Source of the DNA: Bradyrhizobium sp. in8p8
GTDB lineage: Bacteria > Pseudomonadota > Alphaproteobacteria > Rhizobiales > Xanthobacteraceae
Reading direction: 5' to 3'
DNA: 64,000 nt
Assembly: GCF_000426845.1 (NCBI RefSeq)
Contig: NZ_AUGD01000011.1
Span: 186,001 to 250,000 of the forward strand
Shown piece by piece: positions 8,906-17,350 of the stretch; position 1 is the stretch's first letter, and each line of letters starts with the position of its first letter. The notes under the pieces are model-generated. The model saw only the letters and a list, made by a program, of their open reading frames with translations, did no database searches and was not told the origin of the DNA. The position numbers and the translations under genes were made by a program.

Positions 8906-9469
8906 ATGGCTTCCATCGACGCGACAAAACAGTTCATCCCGCTCAACATCGCGGTGCTCACCGTATCCGACACGCGCGCGCTCGCCGACGACAAGTCCGG
9001 CCAGACGCTGGTCGACCGCCTCACCGCGGCCGGCCATCATCTCGCCGCGCGCGAGATCGTCACGGACGACGTCGAGGCGATCCGGGCCGTGATCCGCCGC
9101 TGGATTGCCGATGGCGGAATCGACGTCGTCATCACCACCGGCGGCACCGGTTTTACCGGACGCGACGTCACGCCGGAGGCGATCGAGCCGCTGTTCGAGA
9201 AGCGCATGGATGGTTTCTCGATCGCGTTCCACATGCTGAGTCATGCCAAGATCGGGACGTCGACGATCCAGAGCCGCGCCACCGCGGGCGTCGCGGGCGC
9301 AACCTACATCTTCTGTCTGCCTGGCTCGCCGGGCGCCTGCCGCGATGGCTGGGACGGCATCCTCGCAGCCCAGCTCGATTACCGCACGCGGCCCTGCAAT
9401 TTCGTGGAGATCATGCCGCGGCTGGACGAGCATTTGCGCCGGCCGAAGGCGCAAGGCGCGACGGTGTAA
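8906..9469 (+). CDS. moaB: Molybdenum cofactor biosynthesis protein B
   Basis: MoaB/MogA-type protein of 187 residues that adenylylates molybdopterin in molybdenum cofactor synthesis, in the cytoplasm. Visible family motifs are NIAVLTVSDTRALADDKSGQ near the N-terminus, the nucleotide-binding TTGGTGFTGRDVTPEA around residues 72-87 and the C-terminal FCLPGSPGA. Length and motifs favour MoaB over the eukaryote-like fusion proteins. No other molybdenum genes are in the window. The 202 bases after it hold only a dispersed repeat. Confidence 0.93.
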   Translation: MASIDATKQFIPLNIAVLTVSDTRALADDKSGQTLVDRLTAAGHHLAAREIVTDDVEAIRAVIRRWIADGGIDVVITTGGTGFTGRDVTPEAIEPLFEKRMDGFSIAFHMLSHAKIGTSTIQSRATAGVAGATYIFCLPGSPGACRDGWDGILAAQLDYRTRPCNFVEIMPRLDEHLRRPKAQGATV

Positions 9470-9482
9470 ATGCGGACTTCTT

Positions 9483-9626
9483 CCTTCTCCCCTTGCGGGA
9501 AAGGTGGCGCGAGGCGCCGGATGACCGGGTCTCCACGCGCGCACCGACGTTCGCGGAGACATACCCCTCACCCAAGCGAGCTTGTATCTTCCGGCGCCGC
9601 TGCCCTCTCCCGCAAGGGGCGAGGGC
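9483..9626. repeat. Dispersed inverted repeat, 'ctccccttgcggga' family
   Basis: Arms ccttctccccttgcggga (9483) and tcccgcaaggggcgaggg (to about 9625) face each other, with 'acccctcaccc' in the middle. A related unit is at 61699-61828. It lies between the convergent moaB and MarR-GNAT genes and may act as a terminator. Confidence 0.65.
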
Positions 9627-9671
9627 ACATCAATGCTCATCTCGCTCGCTGCCATAGACGCCCGGTGAGGG

Positions 9672-10631
9672 TCACAGGTCCATTTCCCAGGTCTCCCCGA
9701 TCAAGTCCTGCCCAAAACTATGGTGCGGTTCGGAGGCGACGAGCTTGAACCCCGCGCTCTGATAGATGCCCCGTGCGGCAACCAGGACGCTTTGCGTCCA
9801 CAGCGTCATCTTGTTGTAGCCCCGCTCGCGGGCGCCCTGGATGCATTGCTCGACCAGCGCGCGACCGACGCCGAGTCCCCGTGCTTTCTTCTCCACCTGC
9901 AACAGGCGCAGCTTCGCGGTCTCGTCGGTGGCCTTGACCAGGAAGATCGAGCCGATCGGCTCGCCGCCCGCTTCCGCGATCCAGCAATGCTCGCGCGCGG
10001 CATCGTAGTTCTTGATGAACTGCGCGCAGATCTCGGCAACCAGTGCCTCGTAGCTGATGTCCCAGTTGTAGTCCTCCGCGTAGGCGATCGCCTGCCGGGA
10101 GATGACCCAGCCCATGTCGCCGACGCGATGGCTGCGCAGCATGAAAGCCGCGGGCCGGCTTTGACGTTGCTCCAGCACGTCCTCGATGGTTGCCATGGCC
10201 TGCGTGAGCCGCGTCGCATCGCCGGGCGAGAGCCGAGCCAGCATTGCTGCGACCTCGTTCTGCGAGTTGAGGTTCAGCTTGGTAAAGGCCTGGCGGCCCT
10301 TGGCGGTAAGGCTGAGCTGGTATTGTCTGCGATCTGTGGCGAGCGGTTTCCGCGAAATCAGTCCCTTCTCGTCGAAGCCCTGAACGATGCGGCTGAGATA
10401 GCCGGGGTCGAGACCAAGCTCGTTTCCGATCTCCTTTGCTGCAAGCTCCTCGCGCTGCGCCAGTTCGTAGAGCACGCGCGCCTCGCTGAGCGAAAAGGGA
10501 CTCTTGCCGAGGTGCTGGTCGAGCACGCCGAGCTTGCGGGTATAGAAGCGGTTGAAGGCGCGGACGGCTGCGATCTGCGCGATTGCGACCTGTTCGGCCG
10601 CCGGATCTGATAGCGGCGATTGGGATGTCAT
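9672..10631 (-). CDS. MarR-family regulator fused to GNAT acetyltransferase
   Basis: A 319-residue fusion. The N-terminal half (about 25-150) is a winged-helix MarR domain (LSEARVLYELAQ, ELGLDPGYLSRIVQGFDEKGLI, DRRQYQLSLTAKG). The C-terminal half (about 165-315) is a GNAT acetyltransferase with the acetyl-CoA-binding segment EKKARGLGVGRALVEQCI and the ending GFKLVASEPHHSFGQDL. Such MarR-GNAT proteins occur widely in proteobacteria; their substrates are mostly unknown. I start at ATG 10631 rather than the upstream in-frame start at 10667, because the 10667 start would put coding sequence across the 18-base palindrome at 10659-10676, a better fit for an operator. Confidence 0.88.
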   Translation of the reverse strand: MTSQSPLSDPAAEQVAIAQIAAVRAFNRFYTRKLGVLDQHLGKSPFSLSEARVLYELAQREELAAKEIGNELGLDPGYLSRIVQGFDEKGLISRKPLATDRRQYQLSLTAKGRQAFTKLNLNSQNEVAAMLARLSPGDATRLTQAMATIEDVLEQRQSRPAAFMLRSHRVGDMGWVISRQAIAYAEDYNWDISYEALVAEICAQFIKNYDAAREHCWIAEAGGEPIGSIFLVKATDETAKLRLLQVEKKARGLGVGRALVEQCIQGARERGYNKMTLWTQSVLVAARGIYQSAGFKLVASEPHHSFGQDLIGETWEMDL

Positions 10632-10658
10632 GGGATCACCTCGATGATGATTGCCATT

Positions 10659-10676
10659 GTCAAACAATTATTTGAC
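10659..10676. promoter_or_regulatory. 18-base palindrome, candidate MarR operator
   Basis: GTCAAACAATTATTTGAC matches its reverse complement at 16 of 18 positions. It sits 28 bases upstream of the MarR-GNAT start codon, in a gap of only 65 bases. Size and symmetry fit a MarR-dimer site and negative autoregulation. This is inference from position. Confidence 0.6.
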
Positions 10677-10696
10677 TTCGGCAAGTATCTGGTGAT

Positions 10697-11272
10697 TCAG
10701 CCGGTCATGACGATCCGGCTGCGCAGCATGGTCCGGGACGACCGGCCGAGCCGCCGAAGCAGCCGTGCCTCGGAATGGCGGGCGTGGGGCGGATAGCCGC
10801 CGATGCGGTCGTAATGGTCACGCGCGATCAAAAGCCCCTGATCGCCGAGCGGACCGACCAGCTTGCGCAGTACGCCCCAGAGAATGTCGCGCATTGCGGT
10901 ATCGCCGTACGGGGAACGGGCATAGCGGAACACTGCCGCCCGATCCCGGCCGCTCGTGGCGACGGCCTGGATGAATTGGGTGGTTTCTTCGATCCAGCCG
11001 GTTTCCAGCACGGCGCCGGCCGGCAGGAACATCAGCCACGGCGATCGGGCCTGGAGCGCGCCGGCAGCGAGCGCAGCGCCTTGGGAGGACCCCTCGTAGC
11101 CGATGAAGCGGCAGCCGGCGACGTCGGCAACGCGCTCGATGACGCCGTTGCGCGCACCGTCGACCAGAAGGACCTCGCGGATGACACCCGCAGCCGCGCC
11201 GGGGACCAGCGCGGCCAGGGTTGCTACCGCCGTCTGCTCGACACCGTCGGTCGGAATGATGACGCTCAGCAT
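10697..11272 (-). CDS. Family 2 glycosyltransferase-like protein
   Basis: A 191-residue protein starting MLSVIIPT, the typical opening of GT-A fold family 2 glycosyltransferases, followed by IREVLLVDG, where the usual nucleotide-sugar-binding DDGS/DGS motif is degenerate. The segment GYEGSSQGAALAAGALQARS resembles the 'rSAM/selenodomain-associated' transferase subgroup (TIGR04283-like), but no DXD motif is obvious, so activity is uncertain. I use ATG 11272; the upstream in-frame extension to 11314 adds 14 unconserved-looking residues. The downstream MarR-GNAT gene has its own operator candidate. Confidence 0.65.
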   Translation of the reverse strand: MLSVIIPTDGVEQTAVATLAALVPGAAAGVIREVLLVDGARNGVIERVADVAGCRFIGYEGSSQGAALAAGALQARSPWLMFLPAGAVLETGWIEETTQFIQAVATSGRDRAAVFRYARSPYGDTAMRDILWGVLRKLVGPLGDQGLLIARDHYDRIGGYPPHARHSEARLLRRLGRSSRTMLRSRIVMTG

Positions 11273-11591
11273 GATTGAGGCTTCAGTGTCTGCACTTCGG
11301 GAGAAGCGTAGCAATCCATAAAGTTGTCATAAACCCCTACCGTTGCCGAGTGCAACTTTCCGGCGGTGTTTGGGCGTGCGATGGTAAACTGCAGCCTTCA
11401 TCGCACCCGAATATGTCACGCCGGGGCTGGTATTATTGCCAAATGTTTCGGCACAAGCTCATCCAGGCGCAATTAACCCGGAGTCCCATGGCGACAGTTC
11501 GCGGCGCCGGCAACTGGCGTCTCTCAGGGAGCGTCCTGCCAGGTTTGTCGAATGGAAAATGCTTGATCTTGATGCTCCGGGGAGATCTCAC
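11273..11591. other. Divergent intergenic region before the RMD1 gene
   Basis: 319 bases between divergent genes. An in-frame open stretch from 11436 precedes the RMD1 start but begins with a non-ATG codon and shows no family similarity. No repeat or RNA is evident. Confidence 0.5.
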
Positions 11592-12431
11592 ATGAACGCC
11601 GATCAGCTTGCCGCAGGCACGGCGCCGACGTCGCCGAAGGAGGCCGCGCCGACCTTGCGGATCCGGGCGCTGATGCTGGGCGACCGCATCAATGCGTCGG
11701 GCCTGGAAATCGGCACGCTCGTGTCCTCGACGCCGGCTGCCTTTCGCGTCCATGGCGGTCTTGCCGTGATCTTTCGCTACGGCGTCGTCGTGCTGATCGG
11801 GCTGCTTCCGTCCGAGGAGAAGGTCCTTATCGACAATCTGAAGCCGCGCGTGACCGGAGAGCTCAGCCCGTACGAGGAGGAGATCGCGCAGGCGCAGCTC
11901 TGCAACGACGAAGCCGCAGAGGCGATCCAGCCGGGAGGGCCGATCTGCCTTGCCAAATTCTCCGACGACCGGCTGCTGCTGGTTGCGGATGCGCTCGCCA
12001 AGAGCACGTCGCTGGCGCGCGACGAGCGGCGCGTCGCCGCGGTCTTCGACGTGATCGAGCCGTTTGCACGGGAGCTCGCCGAGCATGGCCGCACGCCGCA
12101 ACGGCGCAAGGGCATCCTGCAATTGATCGGCAACGCGCTGCTGGTGCAGCAGCGCGTCGCCGGCCGCGTCGCCATCGCCGAGAAGCCCGACGTGCTCTGG
12201 GAGAAGCCCGAGCTCGACCGGCTCTATTCGCGTCTGGAGGACGAGTATGAATTGAAGGAGCGCCTCGACACGCTCGAGCGCAAGCTCTCCGCGGTGTCGG
12301 AGACCGCCAACGCGCTGACCGACATCATCGACACCCAGCGCTCGCTCCGCCTGGAGATCGCCGTCGTGGTGCTGATCCTGATCGAGGTCGCGATGGGGAC
12401 TTTTCAGCTCCTGACCGGCCGCGGTCACTAG
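11592..12431 (+). CDS. RMD1/DUF155 family membrane protein
   Basis: A 279-residue protein of the RMD1/YagE (DUF155) family. It has the N-terminal ALMLGDRINASGL and FRYGVVVLIGL segments, a central acidic helical part, the heptad-like KERLDTLERKLSAVSETANALTDII region (given here only to describe a coiled coil near 215-250), and one C-terminal membrane helix IAVVVLILIEVAMGTFQLL. Yeast and mitochondrial relatives (RMD1, RMND1) act in sporulation or mitochondrial translation; the bacterial role is unknown. ATG 11592 follows a GGGGAGATC ribosome-binding region. It converges on the xfp operon across a dispersed repeat. Confidence 0.85.
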   Translation: MNADQLAAGTAPTSPKEAAPTLRIRALMLGDRINASGLEIGTLVSSTPAAFRVHGGLAVIFRYGVVVLIGLLPSEEKVLIDNLKPRVTGELSPYEEEIAQAQLCNDEAAEAIQPGGPICLAKFSDDRLLLVADALAKSTSLARDERRVAAVFDVIEPFARELAEHGRTPQRRKGILQLIGNALLVQQRVAGRVAIAEKPDVLWEKPELDRLYSRLEDEYELKERLDTLERKLSAVSETANALTDIIDTQRSLRLEIAVVVLILIEVAMGTFQLLTGRGH

Positions 12432-12476
12432 GCATGATCCGGAAAAGTGCGAAGCGGTTTTCTGGAAGGATCATGC
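12432..12476. repeat. Dispersed inverted repeat, 'gcatgatcc' family
   Basis: Nine-base arms gcatgatcc and ggatcatgc enclose 27 bases including 'aaaagtgcgaagcggtttt'. A second, diverged copy is at 28990-29058. This copy begins one base after the RMD1 stop codon and may serve as its terminator. Confidence 0.75.
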
Positions 12477-12527
12477 GTGAACAAGAACCTAAAGCGCGAC
12501 GAGGATTCATCAGAATCTCATCGCGCC

Positions 12528-14135
12528 TCAAGGCGTGGCGGCGCGCCTGTCATGCTGGCCGGCTTGCGCCTGCCACGCCGCAATCTCGGCAAGCGCGGCC
12601 TCGGGCCGTGTCCGGATCGTCTCGCAGCGTCCGAGATAGAGCTCTCCGGCGTCGCCTTCGATCGTGATCCACTCGCCTTCGGCAAGTGAGAGATTGCCGA
12701 GCTGGGCCCGCTTCGCGACGGGATCGATCTTCAGATCACGGCAGCCGACCACGCAGGGCTTGCCCATTTGTCGCGCCACCAGGGCCGCATGCGAGGTACG
12801 TGCACCGACCGATGTGACGATGCCGGCAGCAAGCGCGAAGCCTGCGACATCGGCGGTGCTGGTGTCGGGACGCAGCAGGATGACCGGCTCGCCCCCCGCC
12901 GAAAGGCGCTGGGCGCATTCCGACGAGAACGCCGCACGCCCGGTGCCGATGCCGCCCGAGGCGCCGATGCCGGTCGTCGCGGGCCTGCCCGGAGCAACCA
13001 ATCTGGTTTCTGTGAGCGAGGCGAGGTCGATCGCAGCAATCCGCTGCAATGCCTCCGCCTTCGAGATCAAGCCTTCATGCACGAGGTCGATCGCGATCCT
13101 GACGGCGGCCCGTGGCGTGCGCTTGGCCGCCCGGGTCTGGAGGATCCAGAGCCTGCCGTTCTCGACGGTGAACTCGACGTCCTGGACATCGACGAATGCG
13201 TGCTCGAGTCGCCTCAGGATGTCGCCAAGCTCCGATTCGAGCTTCGGCAGCTCGCGCTTGATCGCCTCGGCAGCATCAGGCGCGCGTCTCCCGGAAACGA
13301 CGTCTTCGCCCTGCGCATCGAGCACGAGGTCGATCATCGGGCGCGGCGCGCCGGTCGACGGATCGCGGGAGAAGGCCACGCCCGCGCCGGAGGCAAGACC
13401 GCCGTTGCCGAACACCATCGCCTGCACGGTCACCGCGGTGCCCTCGAGCGCTTCGAGATGCTGGAGGCTTCGATAAGTCAGCGCACGCTCGCTCATCCAG
13501 GAGCGATAGACTGCCTGAGCTGCGGCCTCCAATTGCGTGAACGCATCATCCAGCAGGCCATCGGCGCGATCCTCGACCAGCGCCTGCTCGCGGCTGGCGA
13601 GCCGCTCGAGCGCTTCGCTGTCGAGCTCGCGGTCGCTGTCGACGTGTTCGGCTGCGACGAGCTCCGAGATGCATGCGGCAAAGCTGGCCTGGTCGAGCTC
13701 GAGCACTGTCTCGCCAAAGCTCTCCAGGAAGCGGCGCCGGCAATCCCAGGCGAGCCGCGGCCGGCCGGTCGCCCGGATCAGGCCGTGCACGGCGTCGACC
13801 GTGCAGCCGACATTGAGAACGGTGTCGAGCATGCCCGGCATGGATCGCGCCGCTCCCGAGCGCACCGACACCAGGAGCGGCCGTCGGCGGTCTCCGAAAC
13901 GCTTTCCGGTGGCGCTCTCCAGGAACGATATTCCCTCCTTCAAGCCATCGCGCAGGTGCCGCGTGGCATGCGCCTGGCCGGCGATGATCTCGGCGCAGAG
14001 CTTGACCGGGAGCACGAAGGCAGGCGGCACTGGCAGGCCGAGCGCTGCCATGCGGGCCAGATTGGCGGCCTTGGCGCCGATCTCTTCGGCAGGCCGCAAT
14101 TCGGCGGCGTCAGCGCCGATGCGCACGATATGCAT
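12528..14135 (-). CDS. Pyruvate phosphate dikinase-like protein lacking the PEP/pyruvate domain
   Basis: A 535-residue relative of pyruvate phosphate dikinase. The ATP-grasp N-terminal part is intact: EIGAKAANLARMAALGLPVP, SVRSGAARSMPGMLDTVLN, MVFGNGGLASGAGVAFSRDP and QDVEFTVENGRLWILQTRA. The swivelling phosphohistidine domain is also intact, with the catalytic-type His449 in GARTSHAALVAR (His455 in the Clostridium symbiosum enzyme). The protein then stops about 85 residues later. The roughly 350-residue TIM-barrel domain that binds PEP/pyruvate is missing, compared with the 974-residue paralogue at 41.6 kb. It is last in a minus-strand operon, 10 bases after the unknown 642-residue protein gene. 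It could phosphorylate another acceptor, or be a regulator. Confidence 0.85.
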   Translation of the reverse strand: MHIVRIGADAAELRPAEEIGAKAANLARMAALGLPVPPAFVLPVKLCAEIIAGQAHATRHLRDGLKEGISFLESATGKRFGDRRRPLLVSVRSGAARSMPGMLDTVLNVGCTVDAVHGLIRATGRPRLAWDCRRRFLESFGETVLELDQASFAACISELVAAEHVDSDRELDSEALERLASREQALVEDRADGLLDDAFTQLEAAAQAVYRSWMSERALTYRSLQHLEALEGTAVTVQAMVFGNGGLASGAGVAFSRDPSTGAPRPMIDLVLDAQGEDVVSGRRAPDAAEAIKRELPKLESELGDILRRLEHAFVDVQDVEFTVENGRLWILQTRAAKRTPRAAVRIAIDLVHEGLISKAEALQRIAAIDLASLTETRLVAPGRPATTGIGASGGIGTGRAAFSSECAQRLSAGGEPVILLRPDTSTADVAGFALAAGIVTSVGARTSHAALVARQMGKPCVVGCRDLKIDPVAKRAQLGNLSLAEGEWITIEGDAGELYLGRCETIRTRPEAALAEIAAWQAQAGQHDRRAATP

Positions 14136-14145
14136 GGTGGTCCCC

Positions 14146-16074
14146 TCAAGCTGCGAGATCGATCATGATGTGACGGCGGAGCAGGTGGCCAAACGCGGCG
14201 AAGCGATCGGTGGCGCGCTCGACGGCGCGGGCGAGCTCGATCACCGACAGCGAGGTCGCGACGTCGAAGCCGCCGCAGAAGACCAGTGCGGTCGTCGCGC
14301 GTTCGCGGTTGTCGGCGGCGTGTTCGGCGTCGATGAGGCGGGTCACAGCGGAGAGCGCGTCTTCGGAATCGGCGCGCCGACCTTCCGGCACGTCGATCGC
14401 AGCGGCGACGCCGCTCGCGGCCACGTCGGTTGCGGTCGCGGCCACTGCGCAAAGCTCGACCAGCGATGCCAGCAGGGCCGGATCAGTCGTTTCCGGCATC
14501 AGCGACGCGATGAATGCGGCCTGCTCCAGCTCGTCGACAGCCTCCTCGACGCGATCGATCAATTGGCCGATCAGCGGGCGGGCATTGAGGCGATCGACTT
14601 CGTTGCGACTCTCGATCGCGATTCTGTCCGCCTTCTGCTCGATCATGCCGCAGCGTTGCGTCAGCAGCTTGCCGTCGGCGGGCTGACCGGCTTGCAGCGA
14701 GGCAATGTGACGTGAGATGGCGGCGACGAGATCATGGGCGAGGCCGATCTGACGCAGCACCGCCGCCAGCAGTGCGCCGTCGACGCGATCCAGGTGCCGC
14801 ATCAGATCGGCTTCGATCTGGTCGCGCACCGTCCTGACCGATCGGCCCGCAAGCAATGCCTCGGTTGAGGCTCGCAACGATGCCTTCAGAAAATCGATTG
14901 CGGCGGTGCGGCCGAGCGCCTGATCGAGCCGCTCGCCGAAGCCGATCCGCGTGGGGGCGGCGTTTCGGACGGCAGATCCCAGCAGATCGTTGCCGCCGAG
15001 TTCAAGAAAGCCGCGATGGCCGATCCGCTGACGCGCCGCCCATTCCAGGATGCGTGCCGCGTCGTCCTTGGCAACCCAGGTCCTGAGCAGCTTGCGCGCC
15101 TTGTTCCAGTCGATCAGAAAGACCAGTGCGGCACCCAGCGCCGCGAGGAATTCGTTGCGATCGGCAGCGTGGTCCGGCTGATACTGCCCGGTGACGAGAT
15201 AGAAGGAATTGTCGTCGCCAAGGCCCGCTGCGGTGTGACGATCGAGCCCGCTCCACGTCGCCTCGAATGCGTCGAACAGCGAGATGAAGAACTTCGCCCG
15301 CGCCAGATGCACATCGGTGTAGGTGACGGTGACCGCGTTCTTCTTCACCGCGATCACGACGACGTGGGCGTCCGTGGTGCCGATATCGTTCTGGATGAGC
15401 AGCCGGCCGCCGGCGCGTGTAGCCATGGTGTCGAGACCGGGATGATCGAACTTGAGACCTCGCGTCGCGTTCAGGCCCTTCATGAAAGCTGCGACCGCCG
15501 GCCGGTCCTCGCTGTGCAGGCCGAAGACATGGGCGCCGTCGAGCGCTTCTTCCGAGCAGCTTGCGGCAAGCCTGTTGAGCTGCTTGTGCAGATCCATCAC
15601 GAGACGATGCAGGCTGTCACCGCCTGCGTCGCCGACGCCGGTCAGGCGTGCGATGCGCGAGAGCTCGATCTCGCCGCTCGCATGGAGCAGACCGGCTGCG
15701 CGGATCGCCTCGAGCCGCGCCTGTGCCCTCTCGCCTTCGCTTGCCGCGCCGGCGCTGACGGCGCGGATCATGGCCGCGGCATCGTCCGCAATCTCCTGCA
15801 TCATCTTCGCAAGATCGGGAGCAGCGAGCCGGCCTTGTCCGATCAGATGGGCGCCGCCGATCAGCGCCGCGATGGCCGCGGGAGCGATGCCTGCAGTCTG
15901 ACTTTCGACACCAAGGTCATTCGCAGGCCGGCCGGGCTCCTGCGCATGCAGGGCCGCCGCCTGCAACGCGCTCATCCGCACCTTGATGCGGTCGTTGGCG
16001 GCCAGCCCTTCCGCCACCAGCGCGGGCAGCAGGATGCCGCCTTGTCCGAGCTCTTCGATGATGTGGGTTTTCAT
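14146..16074 (-). CDS. Protein of unknown function in the xfp-ackA operon
   Basis: I do not recognise this 642-residue protein. It has no signal peptide or membrane helix. The N-terminal third is Ala-rich and helical. A distinctive central segment LIQNDIGTTDAHV (about 226-238) is followed by a mixed alpha/beta stretch. The last 300 residues look fully helical and faintly resemble PhoU/DUF47 bundles, which is a weak impression. I start at ATG 16074 (MKTHIIEELG), not 16146, because the 24 extra residues look non-coding. It lies 83 bases after ackA and 10 bases before the truncated dikinase gene, so it should work with those enzymes. It might supply the acceptor for the dikinase phosphohistidine. 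Confidence 0.7.
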   Translation of the reverse strand: MKTHIIEELGQGGILLPALVAEGLAANDRIKVRMSALQAAALHAQEPGRPANDLGVESQTAGIAPAAIAALIGGAHLIGQGRLAAPDLAKMMQEIADDAAAMIRAVSAGAASEGERAQARLEAIRAAGLLHASGEIELSRIARLTGVGDAGGDSLHRLVMDLHKQLNRLAASCSEEALDGAHVFGLHSEDRPAVAAFMKGLNATRGLKFDHPGLDTMATRAGGRLLIQNDIGTTDAHVVVIAVKKNAVTVTYTDVHLARAKFFISLFDAFEATWSGLDRHTAAGLGDDNSFYLVTGQYQPDHAADRNEFLAALGAALVFLIDWNKARKLLRTWVAKDDAARILEWAARQRIGHRGFLELGGNDLLGSAVRNAAPTRIGFGERLDQALGRTAAIDFLKASLRASTEALLAGRSVRTVRDQIEADLMRHLDRVDGALLAAVLRQIGLAHDLVAAISRHIASLQAGQPADGKLLTQRCGMIEQKADRIAIESRNEVDRLNARPLIGQLIDRVEEAVDELEQAAFIASLMPETTDPALLASLVELCAVAATATDVAASGVAAAIDVPEGRRADSEDALSAVTRLIDAEHAADNRERATTALVFCGGFDVATSLSVIELARAVERATDRFAAFGHLLRRHIMIDLAA

Positions 16075-16157
16075 GATCTGTCCGCAACCAGGATTGATGC
16101 CGTCTCTTTGCCGCGAAGACGCGGGGACAGCATTGCGGCAGATCATTCATAAAAATG

Positions 16158-17348
16158 TCACGTGACACGACGTTCACGGATCAGAGCGGCGCAATGGCGC
16201 GCGATCGTCATCTCTTCGTCGGTGGGAATGACGAAGACATCGACGTTGCTGCCGCTGCCGTCGATGCGCTCGCGCGCAGCATCATTTGCCGCAACATCGA
16301 TGCGCACGCCCATCCAGGCGAGGCGCTCGCTGATTGCGCCGCGAATTTCCCTGGCATGCTCGCCGATGCCGCCAGTGAAGACCAGGCAGTCCAGGCCGCC
16401 GAGCGTGGTCGCCATCATCGCGACCTGCTGCGCCGCCCGGAAGGTGAAGAGATCGACCGCATCCCGCGCCGCAACCTCGCCGCTCGCGAGCAGCGTACGC
16501 ATGTCCGCCGAGATGCCGGAAACGCCGAAAAGGCCAGACTCGTGATAGAGCAGGCGCTGGATCTCCTCGACCGACATGTTCTCATGCTGCTGCAGATAGA
16601 GCAGCACGCCCGGATCGATCGTGCCGCAGCGTGTCCCCATCACGAGGCCATCGAGCGGCGTCAGTCCCATCGTGGTGTCGACGCTGCGGCCGTCGCGCAA
16701 CGCGCAGAGGCTGGCGCCGTTGCCGAGATGGGCGATCACCGTGCGCTTTGCGAAGAGTTCCGGCGCGATCTCGGCGAGCCGGCTCGCGACATATTCGAAT
16801 GAGAGGCCGTGAAAGCCATAACGCCTGACGCCACGCGCCTCGAAGCGCCTTGGAATGGCGAAGCGGCGCGCCGGGGGTGCCAGGCCGTGATGGAAGGCGG
16901 TGTCGAAACACGCGATCTGCGTCAGCCCGGGCCGGATCGCTCCGAGCGTGCGGACCGGCGCAAGGCAGCGCGGCTGGTGCAGCGGCGCCAGCGGCGTCAG
17001 CCCCTCGAGCTTTGCGGTGATGCCGTCCGTCAGGATCAGCGGGCCCGAATAGTCGGGCCCCCCATGGACGATGCGGTGACCGACGGCGCGGAGGCTGCGT
17101 TTGCCGAAGCGGTCCTCGATGAAGGCGAGCACTTCGGCGAACAGATGGCCGCCATCGGCGTCCGAAACCTCCCTCCGGGTCTCGAACAGGTCTTCGTCCG
17201 CGGGGCCCTTCACCACGAGCCGGGGTTTTGCGTCGTGCTCGTCGAGAAGCCCCTTGCAGAGCAGGGCAGGCTCGGTTCCCGAGACATCGAACAGGCCGAA
17301 CTTGATGCTCGACGATCCCGAGTTGAGGACGAGGACCGTGTCCGACAT
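16158..17348 (-). CDS. ackA: Acetate kinase
   Basis: Converts acetyl phosphate plus ADP to acetate plus ATP in the cytoplasm. The 396-residue length is normal. Family signatures are VLVLNSGSSSIKFGLF at the N-terminus (ASKHA phosphate-binding loop), IVHGGPDYSGP, the catalytic-region segment CFDTAFHHGL, RRYGFHGLSFEYVA, HLGNGASLCA and LVFTGGIGEHA near the C-terminus. ATG 17348 lies two bases after the phosphoketolase stop, so the two are almost certainly cotranslated. With phosphoketolase it forms the acetyl-phosphate branch that yields ATP. No phosphotransacetylase gene is nearby. Confidence 0.96.
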   Translation of the reverse strand: MSDTVLVLNSGSSSIKFGLFDVSGTEPALLCKGLLDEHDAKPRLVVKGPADEDLFETRREVSDADGGHLFAEVLAFIEDRFGKRSLRAVGHRIVHGGPDYSGPLILTDGITAKLEGLTPLAPLHQPRCLAPVRTLGAIRPGLTQIACFDTAFHHGLAPPARRFAIPRRFEARGVRRYGFHGLSFEYVASRLAEIAPELFAKRTVIAHLGNGASLCALRDGRSVDTTMGLTPLDGLVMGTRCGTIDPGVLLYLQQHENMSVEEIQRLLYHESGLFGVSGISADMRTLLASGEVAARDAVDLFTFRAAQQVAMMATTLGGLDCLVFTGGIGEHAREIRGAISERLAWMGVRIDVAANDAARERIDGSGSNVDVFVIPTDEEMTIARHCAALIRERRVT

Positions 17349-17350
17349 CG

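Noticed and set aside
13537..14715. Plus-strand open frames of 390-470 codons opposite the xfp operon
   Set aside because: Composition is that of antisense shadows, and the minus-strand genes have clear family motifs.
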